Shown here in pieces: positions 14,075 to 23,060 of a DNA stretch of 25,989 nt (positions are counted from its first letter, which is position 1; the number at the start of each line of letters is the position of its first letter). Origin of the DNA: Alphaproteobacteria bacterium (GTDB taxonomy: Bacteria; Pseudomonadota; Alphaproteobacteria; SMXP01); contig JAJFIM010000051.1 in NCBI GenBank assembly GCA_021774995.1, positions 1 through 25,989 of the forward strand. Reading direction: 5' to 3'. The notes under the pieces were generated by a model that saw only the letters and a list, made by a program, of their open reading frames with translations, was not told the origin of the DNA and made no database searches. The translations under genes and the position numbers were made by a program.

Positions 14075-14425
14075 ATGACTGACAAGACCAAGAATAAACG
14101 CAACGCACCAATTCCTTATCGTCCTCCTGTGGACTTGATCAAGGAATTTAACCTGCGTGTCGAACAGTCTGGTCTGTCACGAAATGCGTTTATCACGCAG
14201 TCCATATTTGAGGCTGAAGCTCCACGCGCCACCCGTCGACCTGTCATCGAACAAAAGCTTGTTGCTCACCTTTTAAGCCAGGCCGTCGTTCTGCATGGCG
14301 ATCTGCAAGAGATTGCCTGCGCCGCAAAAGAAGATCGAAATATTGAATCTCTTTTGCAAGAAGCAGTCGCAGAAATCATTGCTATTCGATCTGCCTGTTT
14401 TAAAGCGATGGGACACAAGCCATGA
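14075..14425 (+). CDS. MobC-like relaxosome accessory protein (ribbon-helix-helix type)
   Basis: A 116-residue basic protein, MTDKTKNKRNAPIPYRPP at the start, then VDLIKEFNLRVEQSGLSRNAFITQSIF, which fits the strand-helix-helix pattern of ribbon-helix-helix DNA-binding proteins. The remainder is helical. Proteins like this (MobC class) bind oriT and help the relaxase open the DNA. Support is its place directly before the relaxase gene, whose ATG overlaps its stop codon (ATGA at 14422-14425). GGGAG lies only 1-2 nt before the ATG, so the start is not ideal. Confidence 0.7.
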   Translation: MTDKTKNKRNAPIPYRPPVDLIKEFNLRVEQSGLSRNAFITQSIFEAEAPRATRRPVIEQKLVAHLLSQAVVLHGDLQEIACAAKEDRNIESLLQEAVAEIIAIRSACFKAMGHKP

Positions 14426-16068
14426 TCCCCTTTGCCTCTCAGCGCAGTGGCGGCCAGGACCTTGCCACCCATCTACAAAATGACCTCGACAATGACTATC
14501 AGGAAGTCGCTGAAATTCGGGGAGCCATCGCCGATGACCTTCACGGTGCTTTTGCTGAATGGGAGCTTCAGGCAAAGGGCCTGACCAAATGCAAGAACTA
14601 CCTTTACAGCATGTCCATCAATCCCTGGGAGAAGGTGAACGGGCCCATGACCCGTGAACAATATACCGACTATATTGATCGCGCTGAAGAACGCTTAGGT
14701 CTTTCAGGACAACCGCGCGCTGTGGTGTTTCACATCAAAGACGGTCGGGAACACGCTCATGTGGTCTGGTCGCGAATTGACGTGGCAAATGAAAAAGCCG
14801 TCCAAATGAGCTTTGATCACCAATCGCTGATGATGGTCACCCGTGAATTCGCTCGCGACCATGGGCTTACTTTACCCGACGGATATGAGAAGGGCCGCGA
14901 AAGCAGGAGCCGTCAAAATACGCTTTACGAGCAATATCATCAGAACAATACTGGCATCACCAAAGAAGAGCGCATGGAGCAAGTCACTAAGGCCTGGCGG
15001 GAAAGCGATAGCCCACAGAGTTTTGTCACGGCCTTATCCGAGGCTGGATACATGCTCGCTACCGGCAATCGCCCTTATCTAATCGTAGATATTTACGGCT
15101 ATCATTCCGCTTTGCCCCGCATGATCGATGATAAGACGGTGCGAGCTAAAGACTTGCAAGCGTTCTTAGGCAAGGATTTTCCGCCTGAAGTTTTGCCATC
15201 GCTGGAAGAGGCGCGCACCCATGCCAAAAACACTCGCGAAAAGATCAAGCAGCATCAATCTGTCGAAAAACAGGCTGACCGTTGTGATCGGCTAAAGGCC
15301 GCGCACCTTGAGAGACGGAAACCTGTGGAGCAGGAACGCAATGAAATACGCGCCACTCAAGATAGAGAACGCAAGGATTTGGGCGCCCGCCAGCGGGCAG
15401 AACGTGAGGCCCTGAAACAAGCCTTTGGCATCCAGGAAAAGATCATTCGGGAAAAGCGTGACCGGTTCAAGCCGGAGGGCCTCGCAGCCTTTCTCGGGCG
15501 GATCACCGGTGTCGAGTTTGCTCGCAAGAAACTTCACGAGCATCAGGACAAGAAGCGCTTTGAAGAGTTCTCACAGAAAGAGGACGCGCTCGCCTACACC
15601 CACCGTGACACCTCACTTGAGCAGCAGCGTTTCCATGAAATGCAAAGTCTCGATATGAACCGAAATATTCGCAATCTCGACAAGGTCGAAAAGCGGGAAA
15701 TGGCCTCATTGGAGGCCGCTTTCAAGAAAGAGAGAAACCTCTCACTCAGAGCAGGGCTTGAGCATACGCCTTCCTTCGGGCTCGACTTCGCACCTCCTGG
15801 CCGAAAAGCGCAAACAAGACGCGCCGCAAATCGCTTTCAGCATATGGGTGACAGAAAGACGGCGGAGAAAAAGAAAGAAGAAGCGCGTCAAGATGGTCCG
15901 CCAGACCTCACCGACGCGTTTGATCGTGCGGCTGGCGTCGAAGATGACGACGGTGGTGATGGCGGCAGCGGCGGCGATGAGAGAGGAACCCGCCTACGTT
16001 CGGAACCTCACTCACCAAACAGGAAAAGAAACCGGAAACGAGACAGAGATCAAGGACGGGACAGATGA
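14422..16068 (+). CDS. Relaxase / mobilisation nuclease
   Basis: The protein (548 residues) nicks oriT and leads the single strand into the recipient. The N-terminal domain (1-200 or so) carries the metal-binding histidine motif HIKDGREHAHVVW with H104, H111 and H113, as in relaxase/mobilisation nuclease (VirD2/MobA-like) enzymes. I cannot fix the catalytic tyrosine. After about residue 280 the protein is long, charged and helical (coiled coil through about 290-440), ending in a low-complexity acidic/glycine segment (DDDGGDGGSGGDE) and a very basic tail, features that fit secretion-signal ends of relaxases. Translationally coupled to mobC by ATGA. It is read in the opposite direction to the coupling-protein gene. 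Confidence 0.85.
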   Translation: MIPFASQRSGGQDLATHLQNDLDNDYQEVAEIRGAIADDLHGAFAEWELQAKGLTKCKNYLYSMSINPWEKVNGPMTREQYTDYIDRAEERLGLSGQPRAVVFHIKDGREHAHVVWSRIDVANEKAVQMSFDHQSLMMVTREFARDHGLTLPDGYEKGRESRSRQNTLYEQYHQNNTGITKEERMEQVTKAWRESDSPQSFVTALSEAGYMLATGNRPYLIVDIYGYHSALPRMIDDKTVRAKDLQAFLGKDFPPEVLPSLEEARTHAKNTREKIKQHQSVEKQADRCDRLKAAHLERRKPVEQERNEIRATQDRERKDLGARQRAEREALKQAFGIQEKIIREKRDRFKPEGLAAFLGRITGVEFARKKLHEHQDKKRFEEFSQKEDALAYTHRDTSLEQQRFHEMQSLDMNRNIRNLDKVEKREMASLEAAFKKERNLSLRAGLEHTPSFGLDFAPPGRKAQTRRAANRFQHMGDRKTAEKKKEEARQDGPPDLTDAFDRAAGVEDDDGGDGGSGGDERGTRLRSEPHSPNRKRNRKRDRDQGRDR

Positions 16069-16122
16069 AGGACGAGACTGAGGGAGAGCAAGCTACTCCC
16101 CCCAAATTATCGATGTTCGCAA

Positions 16123-16359
16123 CTATGAATCGTCTTCAGGAACTTCAGCCTCCAGAATGGCTTTAATCGCATCTTCGGGAAGATCAGAGACACGAACCGC
16201 CAAGTTTGGGCTTGCCGCACGAAACTGCTTGTATACGGCATAGGGAACCATGGCGACTTTTGGCTCGTCAGAATCTGAAACAATCACGACTTCAGCCTGA
16301 GCAATATCAAGGTAGTTATCCAAATCTTTCTGTAAATCAGTAGTATCAATTTTCTTCAT
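16123..16359 (-). CDS. Phd/YefM-like antitoxin without partner toxin
   Basis: A 78-residue protein, MKKIDTTDLQKDLDNYLDIA, then EVVIVSDSDEPKVAMVPYAVYKQF. This is the Phd/YefM fold: a helix that docks on DNA, and the VAMVPYxxYxxF strand-helix typical of the family. The C-terminal tail is acidic, where such antitoxins bind their toxin. GAGGAG, 7 nt before ATG 16359, supports the start over the longer frame. No Doc, YoeB or other toxin gene follows (downstream is the convergent relaxase end), so it is solitary or works in trans. It is divergent from the HicB-like gene. Confidence 0.75.
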   Translation of the reverse strand: MKKIDTTDLQKDLDNYLDIAQAEVVIVSDSDEPKVAMVPYAVYKQFRAASPNLAVRVSDLPEDAIKAILEAEVPEDDS

Positions 16360-16472
16360 AACTTGCTCCTCGTCTTGCCCAATGGAGTCAATATAACAGA
16401 ACAACTTGGACCAGCGAAAATATAGTATTCTGGTGGAACTTGCTGGGTAACGCGGAGAAGGAGATAGACAAA

Positions 16473-16745
16473 ATGGCGCGTCAGTATGTTGCCTTGATCC
16501 GCAAGGAGGAAAATTCCGAATACTGGATCGATATCCCGGATATTCCGGGCTGTGTGTCCAGCGGTGCAACCATCAACGTGGCCAAGGAAAATTTCAGGCA
16601 GGCGATAGATTTCCATTTGGAAGGTTTGAACAAGCAGGAAAGGGAAAGCTTGCCAATCCCAAGACCAAGAGTCGAAGTGCTGGCAAGCGAACAGGACACC
16701 TTCGCGGACGACTATATTGTCGAGATTGACACCCATACTCATTGA
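16473..16745 (+). CDS. HicB-family antitoxin-like protein without hicA
   Basis: The 90-residue product begins MARQYVALIRKEENSEYWIDIPD, then PGCVSSGATINVAKENFRQAID, the standard partial RNase-H-like fold of HicB. HicB proteins neutralise the HicA RNase and often bind DNA. A good AAGGAG lies before ATG 16473, so the 33-bp extension to 16440 is rejected. No hicA-like frame (a double-stranded-RNA-binding-like protein of about 60 residues) occurs before or after it, so it stands alone. It is divergent from the Phd-like gene with about 110 bp between them, including ACCAG/CTGGT (16410 and 16430) as a possible operator. Confidence 0.8.
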   Translation: MARQYVALIRKEENSEYWIDIPDIPGCVSSGATINVAKENFRQAIDFHLEGLNKQERESLPIPRPRVEVLASEQDTFADDYIVEIDTHTH

Positions 16746-16791
16746 TGACCGCTACCAAGCGCAAAGGTAGCACTACAAAGACACACTCTTA

Positions 16792-16820
16792 TTGCGCGTT
16801 GCCTTATTTTCCCGTATTTT
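16792..16820 (+). promoter_or_regulatory. Putative promoter of the right-hand defence operon
   Basis: TTGCGC at 16792, a 17-bp spacer and TATTTT at 16815, about 40 bp before the first gene of the operon; a palindrome CTCATGAG (16821-16828) follows at the expected transcript start. Moderate match to sigma-70 consensus only. Confidence 0.4.
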
Positions 16821-16854
16821 CTCATGAGATAGGTGATTCCATGAGAGGAAAACC

Positions 16855-17037
16855 ATGACCAGTGAGATTATGACCATCAAGGAAGTCGCAACCTATTTGA
16901 AGCTGAAGGAAAAGACCGCTTATCGGCTTGCTGCCGAGGGAAAATTGCCCGGTTTCAAAGTTGGTGGCAGCTGGCGGTTCAAGCAGGATGATATTGAACA
17001 GTGGATTGAGAATAAGAAAGTAAATGTAAGTCAATGA
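16855..17037 (+). CDS. Excisionase-family helix-turn-helix regulator, 60 aa
   Basis: This 60-residue protein is almost entirely one HTH_17 domain: MTIKEVATYLKLKEKTAYRL, then GKLPGFKVGGSWRFKQDDIEQWI. These motifs define the MerR-like helix-turn-helix found in excisionases and small regulators. GAGAGG precedes ATG 16855. It opens the operon and its stop overlaps the methyltransferase start by 4 bp (ATGA), so expression is coupled. A helix-turn-helix gene in this position commonly regulates restriction-modification operons, so control of the methyltransferase is a reasonable inference. Confidence 0.85.
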   Translation: MTSEIMTIKEVATYLKLKEKTAYRLAAEGKLPGFKVGGSWRFKQDDIEQWIENKKVNVSQ

Positions 17038-19826
17038 ACGCTGTTGAGATTGAAGAAGCCATTAGCAAGCTTGCGGATGAACCTTTTGATCCGGAAAGCT
17101 TTCCGTTCGACTTTTTATTGGCATTTGGCAATAAAGCGACGACGATTAAACGTCTCAAGAGTGGTTCAACAAATAAATCAGACATCGAGGCTGGGGTTCT
17201 TCAGCGCAACCATATCCATATGGCGGTGTGTTCAGAGGGTGACGTTACAAAGACTTTGTCTGCCCTGAAAGAAAGCCCAGAAACAGCCAAAGGAAAAGCC
17301 AAGTTTATCCTGGCAACAGATGGATCAACACTTGAAGCTGAAGATCTGAATTCCGGCGAGACAGTCGTCTGCGAATACGCCGAATTTCCCGATCATTTTG
17401 GATTCTTCCTCACCTTGGCAGGTATCACCACTGTCAAGGCTATTCGAGAAAGCTCATTCGATATCAAGGCCACAGGCCGCTTAAACCGTCTCTATATCGA
17501 ACTCTTAAAGGATAATCCAGATTGGGCCACAGCAGATCGTCGGCACGATATGAACCATTTCATGGCGCGCTTGATCTTTTGTTTCTTTGCCGAAGATACC
17601 GATATTTTTAACGGCGATGACCTATTCACCGCGACAATTGAGCAGATGAGCGCAAGGGACTCGTCTGACACACACGAAGTCATCGGCGAGATGTTTCGTG
17701 CAATGGATACTAAGATCGAAGATCGCAAGACAGAAAATCTACCACGATGGGCTAATTTATTTCCTTATGTGAATGGTGAACTGTTTTCAGGTGATACTAA
17801 TGCGCCTCGCTTCAGTCGAATTGCACGATCTTACCTTTTGCATATTGGGAGGCTCGATTGGAAGAGAATCAACCCTGACATCTTTGGTTCTATGATACAG
17901 GCTGTTGCGGATGATGATGAGCGCGGCTCGCTTGGCATGCATTACACCAGCGTTCCGAATATTTTAAAAGTCTTGAACCCGCTTTTTCTAGACGATTTAC
18001 GTGCCCAGCTTGAAATAGCCAAGATGAGCCCCAAGAAGTTGCTAAACTTGCGCACTCGCATGTCCAAAATTCGCGTGTTTGATCCGGCTTGTGGTTCGGG
18101 CAACTTTCTTGTTATCGCATACAAGGAAATGCGCGTCATTGAGGCAGAGATTAACCTTCGGCGTGGTGAGCCTGATAAGCGGTCTGAGATTCCCCTCACT
18201 AATTTCCGAGGCATTGAATTGCGGGACTTCCCGGCTGAGATTGCCCGACTTGCATTAATCATTGCGGAGTTCCAATGCGATGTTCTCCACAGAGGCCAAC
18301 AGGAAGCTTTGGCTGAGTTTCTACCGCTCAATGCTCAGAATTGGATTACTTGTGGAAATGCATTACGATTAGACTGGCTTTCTATATGCCCACCTACAGG
18401 GACGGGAGTAAAGGTAGCAGCAGAAGATTTGTTCAGCACACCTCTTGATCAGGCAGAAATTGATTTTGAGAATGAGGGTGGAGAAACATATATCTGCGGA
18501 AATCCACCTTACAAAGGCGGGACGGAGCAAAACGACGAACAAAAATCGGATATGGCTTCCGTCTTCTCAGATATGACAAGCACCTGGAAATCACTGGACT
18601 ATATTGCAGGGTGGTTTTTCAAGTTTTCTGAGTATGCTCAACACACAGAAGCTTCCTGCGCCTTTGTTAGCACTAATTCTATTTGTCAAGGCGAGCAAGT
18701 TGCCAGGTTGTGGCCATTGTTGTTTGACAGAGGGGTATCTATATTCTTTGCTCACACGTCTTTCAAGTGGGCGAATTTGGCAGCACATAATGCTGGTGTG
18801 ACAGTTGTAATTGTTGGGCTGGCAGAAAACCAAATAAGGGTACCCCAAATATTCGAGATAGATACGAATGGACAAGCGACTAGCAGATCAGTAGAGAAAA
18901 TAAATGCCTATCTAATTGGACACGGAGATACAATTATTAAGCCTGAAACCCGACCTATTTCGAATCTATGTGAGATGGTGAACGGCAACAAGGCTGTAGA
19001 TGGCGGTTACCTAATTCTCGATTCTGCAGAGCACAGAAAAACGAAAGATGCAGATTCAAGATTAAAAAAATTCATATTCCCATATTTTGGGTCGGCTGAT
19101 TTCATTAAGGGCGCTGCAAGATACTGCATTTGGATTACAGATGGTACTTTGGAAGATGCGCTAACGATACCGGAAATTGCAGATCGCTTACGTGGTGTTA
19201 GAGAGTTTCGGGTAAAGAGTAAGAAAGAACTCACACGAACTGGTGCAAATACGCCGCACAAATTTCAACAAGTGCGTCAAACGGGCGATGAAGCAACTCT
19301 AGTAATTCCAAGAGTTAGCTCCGAGCGTAGGCCATTTATTCCAATCGGCTTATTACCAAAGAACTCGATTCTGGCTGACAGCGCCTTTGGCCTATACAAT
19401 GCCCCTCTTTGGAATATGGCGTTCATCGCTTCAAGATTACATCTGGTTTGGATTGCAACGGTATGCGGTAAGCTTAAAACTGATTTCCGCTACTCCAATA
19501 CTCTTGGCTGGAATACGTTCCCGGTTCCAAACCTAACCGAAAAAAACAAAGCGGACTTAACAAGTTGTGCCGAGGATATCCTCCTAGCGCGTGAAGCACA
19601 TTTCCCTGCGACGATTGCCGATTTATATGATCCTGAGGATATGCCTGAGGATCTGCGCCATGCACATGAGCGCAATGATGAGGTGCTGGAACGCATCTAC
19701 ATTGGCCGCCGGTTTAAGAATGACACCGAGCGCCTTGAAAAGCTTTTCGACCTCTATACCAAAATGACTGCCCCAAAGACGGTAGGGGATGCCTCTGCCA
19801 AAAAAACCAAACAGAAGGCATCCTAA
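17034..19826 (+). CDS. MmeI-like class I N6-adenine DNA methyltransferase (930 aa)
   Basis: The first 165 residues are a distinct N-terminal domain (DFLLAFGNKATTIKRLKSG); about 172-193 contain the helical spacer NHFMARLIFCFFAEDTDIF known from MmeI-like enzymes. Methyltransferase motif I is DPACGSGN at 350-357 (binds S-adenosylmethionine) and catalytic motif IV is NPPY at 490-493, pointing to N6-adenine methylation. The region after about 600 is a target-recognition domain. No PD-(D/E)xK nuclease motif is apparent at the N-terminus, unlike classical MmeI fused enzymes; nuclease activity is probably supplied by the GIY-YIG protein. The part around 18600-19500 is AT-richer than the flanking genes, consistent with exchange of the specificity domain. 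Confidence 0.9.
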   Translation: MNAVEIEEAISKLADEPFDPESFPFDFLLAFGNKATTIKRLKSGSTNKSDIEAGVLQRNHIHMAVCSEGDVTKTLSALKESPETAKGKAKFILATDGSTLEAEDLNSGETVVCEYAEFPDHFGFFLTLAGITTVKAIRESSFDIKATGRLNRLYIELLKDNPDWATADRRHDMNHFMARLIFCFFAEDTDIFNGDDLFTATIEQMSARDSSDTHEVIGEMFRAMDTKIEDRKTENLPRWANLFPYVNGELFSGDTNAPRFSRIARSYLLHIGRLDWKRINPDIFGSMIQAVADDDERGSLGMHYTSVPNILKVLNPLFLDDLRAQLEIAKMSPKKLLNLRTRMSKIRVFDPACGSGNFLVIAYKEMRVIEAEINLRRGEPDKRSEIPLTNFRGIELRDFPAEIARLALIIAEFQCDVLHRGQQEALAEFLPLNAQNWITCGNALRLDWLSICPPTGTGVKVAAEDLFSTPLDQAEIDFENEGGETYICGNPPYKGGTEQNDEQKSDMASVFSDMTSTWKSLDYIAGWFFKFSEYAQHTEASCAFVSTNSICQGEQVARLWPLLFDRGVSIFFAHTSFKWANLAAHNAGVTVVIVGLAENQIRVPQIFEIDTNGQATSRSVEKINAYLIGHGDTIIKPETRPISNLCEMVNGNKAVDGGYLILDSAEHRKTKDADSRLKKFIFPYFGSADFIKGAARYCIWITDGTLEDALTIPEIADRLRGVREFRVKSKKELTRTGANTPHKFQQVRQTGDEATLVIPRVSSERRPFIPIGLLPKNSILADSAFGLYNAPLWNMAFIASRLHLVWIATVCGKLKTDFRYSNTLGWNTFPVPNLTEKNKADLTSCAEDILLAREAHFPATIADLYDPEDMPEDLRHAHERNDEVLERIYIGRRFKNDTERLEKLFDLYTKMTAPKTVGDASAKKTKQKAS

Positions 19827-19828
19827 CC

Positions 19829-21880
19829 ATGACCGAACACAAGAACGTCCCTTCCGTATCCGTGACCTATGCCTGTAATGGCAGCTCAACGAAATCCAAT
19901 GAGATGGGTATGCGAGTAATGCAGGAACGCGTCTATGAAAAACGCGGCGAACAATATCTGTTGATTAAATCCCCGCCCGCATCCGGTAAGAGCCGAGCGC
20001 TTATGTTTGTTGCGTTGGATAAGTTGAAAAATCAAGGCGTCAAACAGGCATTCATTGTTGTGCCGGAAAAAGCTATTGGTGCCAGCTTCAATGATGAGCC
20101 TCTCAGTAAGTTTGGGTTTTGGGCAGACTGGAAGGTGGAGCCCAAATGGAACCTTTGCAATGCCCCAGGCGAAGACGGAGGGAAGGTTAAGTCCGTTAAA
20201 GCTTTCCTTGAGAGTAACGATCAAATTCTAGTCTTCACGCATGCCACCTTCCGCTTTGCCGTCGATAAGTTCGGCATAGAAGTCTTTGATGACCGTCTGA
20301 TTGCGGTTGATGAGTTTCATCATGTCAGTGCAAATCCTGACAATAAACTTGGCGCACATCTTGGACAGTTCATTGCTCGTGACAAAGTGCACATTCTTGC
20401 CATGACAGGGTCATACTTTCGAGGGGACGCCGTAGCGGTTCTCGCCCCTGAAGACGAGACAAAATTCGATACGGTCACCTTTACTTATTATGAGCAGCTG
20501 AACGGCTATGAACATCTGAAGAAGTTGGATATCGGATATTATTTTTATTCCGGTTCTTATGCGGACAGTATTTTGAGCGTGTTGGACCCGAACGAAAAGA
20601 CAATCCTCCATATTCCCAATGTGAACTCTCGCGAGAGCACCAAGGACAAGTTCAAGGAAGTTGAACATATTATCGAAGAGCTTGGTGATTGGCTTGGAAC
20701 AGATCCTGACACCGGTTTTCAGCTTGTCAAAACTTCAAAAGGGCGCACGCTCAAGATAGCCGATCTCGTCGATCCTGATCCGACAAAGCGAGACAAGGTT
20801 TCAGCTTCTTTGAAGAGGCCGGAAGCAAAGAACGACAGGGATCATGTCGATATCATCATTGCTCTGGGCATGGCCAAGGAAGGATTTGACTGGATATGGT
20901 GTGAGCACGCGCTTACCGTTGGTTATCGATCCAGCCTGACAGAGATTATCCAGATTATTGGCCGTGCCACGCGTGATGCAGAAGGTAAAACCCACGCCCG
21001 CTTCACAAATTTGATCGCTGAGCCTGACGCGTCCGAGGAGGCTGTAACGGATGCTGTGAACGATACGCTCAAAGCGATTGCCGCCAGTCTGTTAATGGAA
21101 CAGGTCCTTGCTCCAAGGTTCAATTTCACACCGAAGAATAATCAAAGCGGGCCAGTTGAGGGATATGACTATGGTGAGGGCGGGTATGACCCGGAAAAAA
21201 GCAATGTCGGGTTCAATGAAGATACAGGTCAATTCCAGATCGAAATCAAAGGGCTTGCCGAGCCTAAAAGTGAAGACGCTCAACGCATCTGCGAGGAAGA
21301 CCTGAACGAAGTGATCACGGCCTTTGTTCAAGACAAGACGGCCCTTGAGCGCGGCCTGTTTGATGAGGAAATGGTTCCTGAAGAACTGACTCAGGTCCGC
21401 ATGGGCAAGATAGTCAAAGACAAATTCCCTGAGCTTGATGATGAAGACCAGGAAGCCGTTCGTCAGCATGCCATCGCTGCACTGAATCTCACGCAAAAGG
21501 CCAAGGAGATCGTCAATAACGGGGACGGTCTTGAAGCGGGCGGCAGTACAGCGCTGATCGATGGTGTGCGGAAATTCGCCATGGATGTTCGCGACCTGGA
21601 TATCGATTTGATCGACAGAATCAATCCGTTTGGTGAGGCTTACGCCATTCTTGCCAAATCCATGAACGAAGAGAGTTTGAAGCAGGTTTCGGTTATCATT
21701 ACAGCCAAGAGAGTGAACCTCACTTTGGATGAGGCCCGCGACCTGGCCAAACGCGCCCTAAAGTTCAAACAAGAGCGTGGTCGGCTTCCGTCGCTTACAG
21801 CCCAAGATCCTTGGGAGAAGCGTATGGCCGAAGGCATTGCTTTCTTGCAGAAAAATACTGCGGAGGCCGCTAATGAGTGA
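19829..21880 (+). CDS. DExH superfamily 2 helicase of the restriction-like module (683 aa)
   Basis: Motifs in order: Walker A PPASGKS (49-55), motif II DEFHH (161-165), motif III-like MTGSYF, motif V-like ALGMAKEGFDW, and motif VI QIIGRATR (375-382). Thus a complete SF2 core lies in the first 400 residues. The remaining 280 residues are acidic and helical, and end with FKQERGRLPSLTAQDPWE, similar to a segment in the next protein (FVDDNGRLPAHGED). It begins 2 bp after the methyltransferase stop and overlaps the nuclease gene by 8 bp. An ATP-dependent motor beside a methyltransferase and a nuclease fits translocation-driven restriction. Confidence 0.9.
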   Translation: MTEHKNVPSVSVTYACNGSSTKSNEMGMRVMQERVYEKRGEQYLLIKSPPASGKSRALMFVALDKLKNQGVKQAFIVVPEKAIGASFNDEPLSKFGFWADWKVEPKWNLCNAPGEDGGKVKSVKAFLESNDQILVFTHATFRFAVDKFGIEVFDDRLIAVDEFHHVSANPDNKLGAHLGQFIARDKVHILAMTGSYFRGDAVAVLAPEDETKFDTVTFTYYEQLNGYEHLKKLDIGYYFYSGSYADSILSVLDPNEKTILHIPNVNSRESTKDKFKEVEHIIEELGDWLGTDPDTGFQLVKTSKGRTLKIADLVDPDPTKRDKVSASLKRPEAKNDRDHVDIIIALGMAKEGFDWIWCEHALTVGYRSSLTEIIQIIGRATRDAEGKTHARFTNLIAEPDASEEAVTDAVNDTLKAIAASLLMEQVLAPRFNFTPKNNQSGPVEGYDYGEGGYDPEKSNVGFNEDTGQFQIEIKGLAEPKSEDAQRICEEDLNEVITAFVQDKTALERGLFDEEMVPEELTQVRMGKIVKDKFPELDDEDQEAVRQHAIAALNLTQKAKEIVNNGDGLEAGGSTALIDGVRKFAMDVRDLDIDLIDRINPFGEAYAILAKSMNEESLKQVSVIITAKRVNLTLDEARDLAKRALKFKQERGRLPSLTAQDPWEKRMAEGIAFLQKNTAEAANE

Positions 21881-23057
21881 ACTATCTGATCATGAGCTAT
21901 TGGATGCTCTTGGCGTTGAGGCCAAGTCCGCAAAGAAGAGAGCACGCACCCCTCGTGAAGAACGCATTATTGCAGGCTTTGAAGAAATCCAGAAGTTCGT
22001 CGATGACAACGGTCGCTTACCCGCACATGGTGAGGACAATGCCATCTTTGAACGGCTTTATGCCACACGTCTGGATCAAATTCGAAAGCAAGCGGAATGC
22101 CGAGAGGTTGTTGAAGAGTTGGACCATCAGGGATTGCTGGAAGGCGCATCTGATAGTGCCGCCGAAATCCTGGACGATATTGATGACGGCGAGCTATTAT
22201 CACAACTCGGCGTGACTGAGGCTACGGAGAGCGACGTTACAGTTCTGAAGCACGTAAAACCGCGAGCGGAAGTGCGAGCCGCCGAAGAAATTGCCAGTCG
22301 CACGCCCTGCGATGACTTTGAAACTTTCAAGCCGGTTTTTGTGGCTGTTCAGGAAGAACTTAATGATGGCACGCGGCAAACGCGACCCTTTGAACGCAAA
22401 TCGGAAATTCGACCTGGAAGCTTTTTCATTGTTGGAGGCCAAAAGGCATATGTCGCTGAAATGGGGGAAGTCTTCCTAGACGGACGCGGGATGCGCGACG
22501 CGCGGCTTCGTGTGATTTTCGAGAATGGTACTGAAAGTAATTTGCTTATGCGATCCTTGCAGCGCGCGCTCCACAAGGACGAAGCTGGCCGTCGCATAAC
22601 CGATCCATCTGCGGGGCCGTTGTTCGCAGGACAGAGCGACGATGAAGATCTTGCAAGCGGAACGATCTACGTCTTACGCAGCAAGTCTGAGCATCCGATG
22701 GTTGTTGAAAACAGAGAAATTGTTCACAAGATTGGTGTGACCGGCGGCAGCGTTGAAAAACGCATCGCCAATGCGAAGATCGACCCAACATTTCTTATGG
22801 CCGATGTAGAGATCGTTGCCACCTACGAGCTTTACAATATAAACCGCACCAAGCTTGAAAATATACTCCACAAGATATTTGAAGCAGCAAGGCTGGATAT
22901 TCAGATCAGTGATCGTTTCGGAAACCCTGTGGCACCGCAAGAGTGGTTCCTGGTTCCATTGTTTGCAGTAGATGAAGCAGTGGACAAAATCAAAGACGGG
23001 ACCATTGGTGATTATACCTATGACGTCGAGAATGCCACACTAGAGAAGCGAGGTTAA
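21873..23057 (+). CDS. GIY-YIG (T5orf172-type) nuclease, 394 aa
   Basis: I start it at ATG 21873 (GGAGG ahead, 8-bp overlap with the helicase) rather than the longer frame from 21777. Residues about 20-75 are a helicase-associated-like segment (FVDDNGRLPAHGEDNAIFER). Residues about 165-250 hold a conserved strand-rich domain (FFIVGGQKAYVAEMGE, then RLRVIFENGTESNLLMRSL). The C-terminal GIY-YIG fold has IYV at 265-267, KIG at 286-288, R297 and further conserved residues (ELYNINRTKLENILHKIF). This is a probable cleaving subunit for the methylation-guided module. It is followed 3 bp later by the HNH gene. Confidence 0.88.
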   Translation: MSELSDHELLDALGVEAKSAKKRARTPREERIIAGFEEIQKFVDDNGRLPAHGEDNAIFERLYATRLDQIRKQAECREVVEELDHQGLLEGASDSAAEILDDIDDGELLSQLGVTEATESDVTVLKHVKPRAEVRAAEEIASRTPCDDFETFKPVFVAVQEELNDGTRQTRPFERKSEIRPGSFFIVGGQKAYVAEMGEVFLDGRGMRDARLRVIFENGTESNLLMRSLQRALHKDEAGRRITDPSAGPLFAGQSDDEDLASGTIYVLRSKSEHPMVVENREIVHKIGVTGGSVEKRIANAKIDPTFLMADVEIVATYELYNINRTKLENILHKIFEAARLDIQISDRFGNPVAPQEWFLVPLFAVDEAVDKIKDGTIGDYTYDVENATLEKRG

Positions 23058-23060
23058 AAT

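Noticed and set aside
13887..14111. 74-aa leftward frame opposite the mobC start
   Set aside because: Overlaps the mobC start on the opposite strand, poor composition and no ribosome binding site.
15908..16105. Frames opposite the relaxase tail
   Set aside because: They are shadows of a low-complexity charged tail in the relaxase.
22929..22938. CTGTGGCACC inside the GIY-YIG gene, like an integrase arm site
   Set aside because: Single copy in coding sequence with no 11-bp partner or core nearby; taken as chance.
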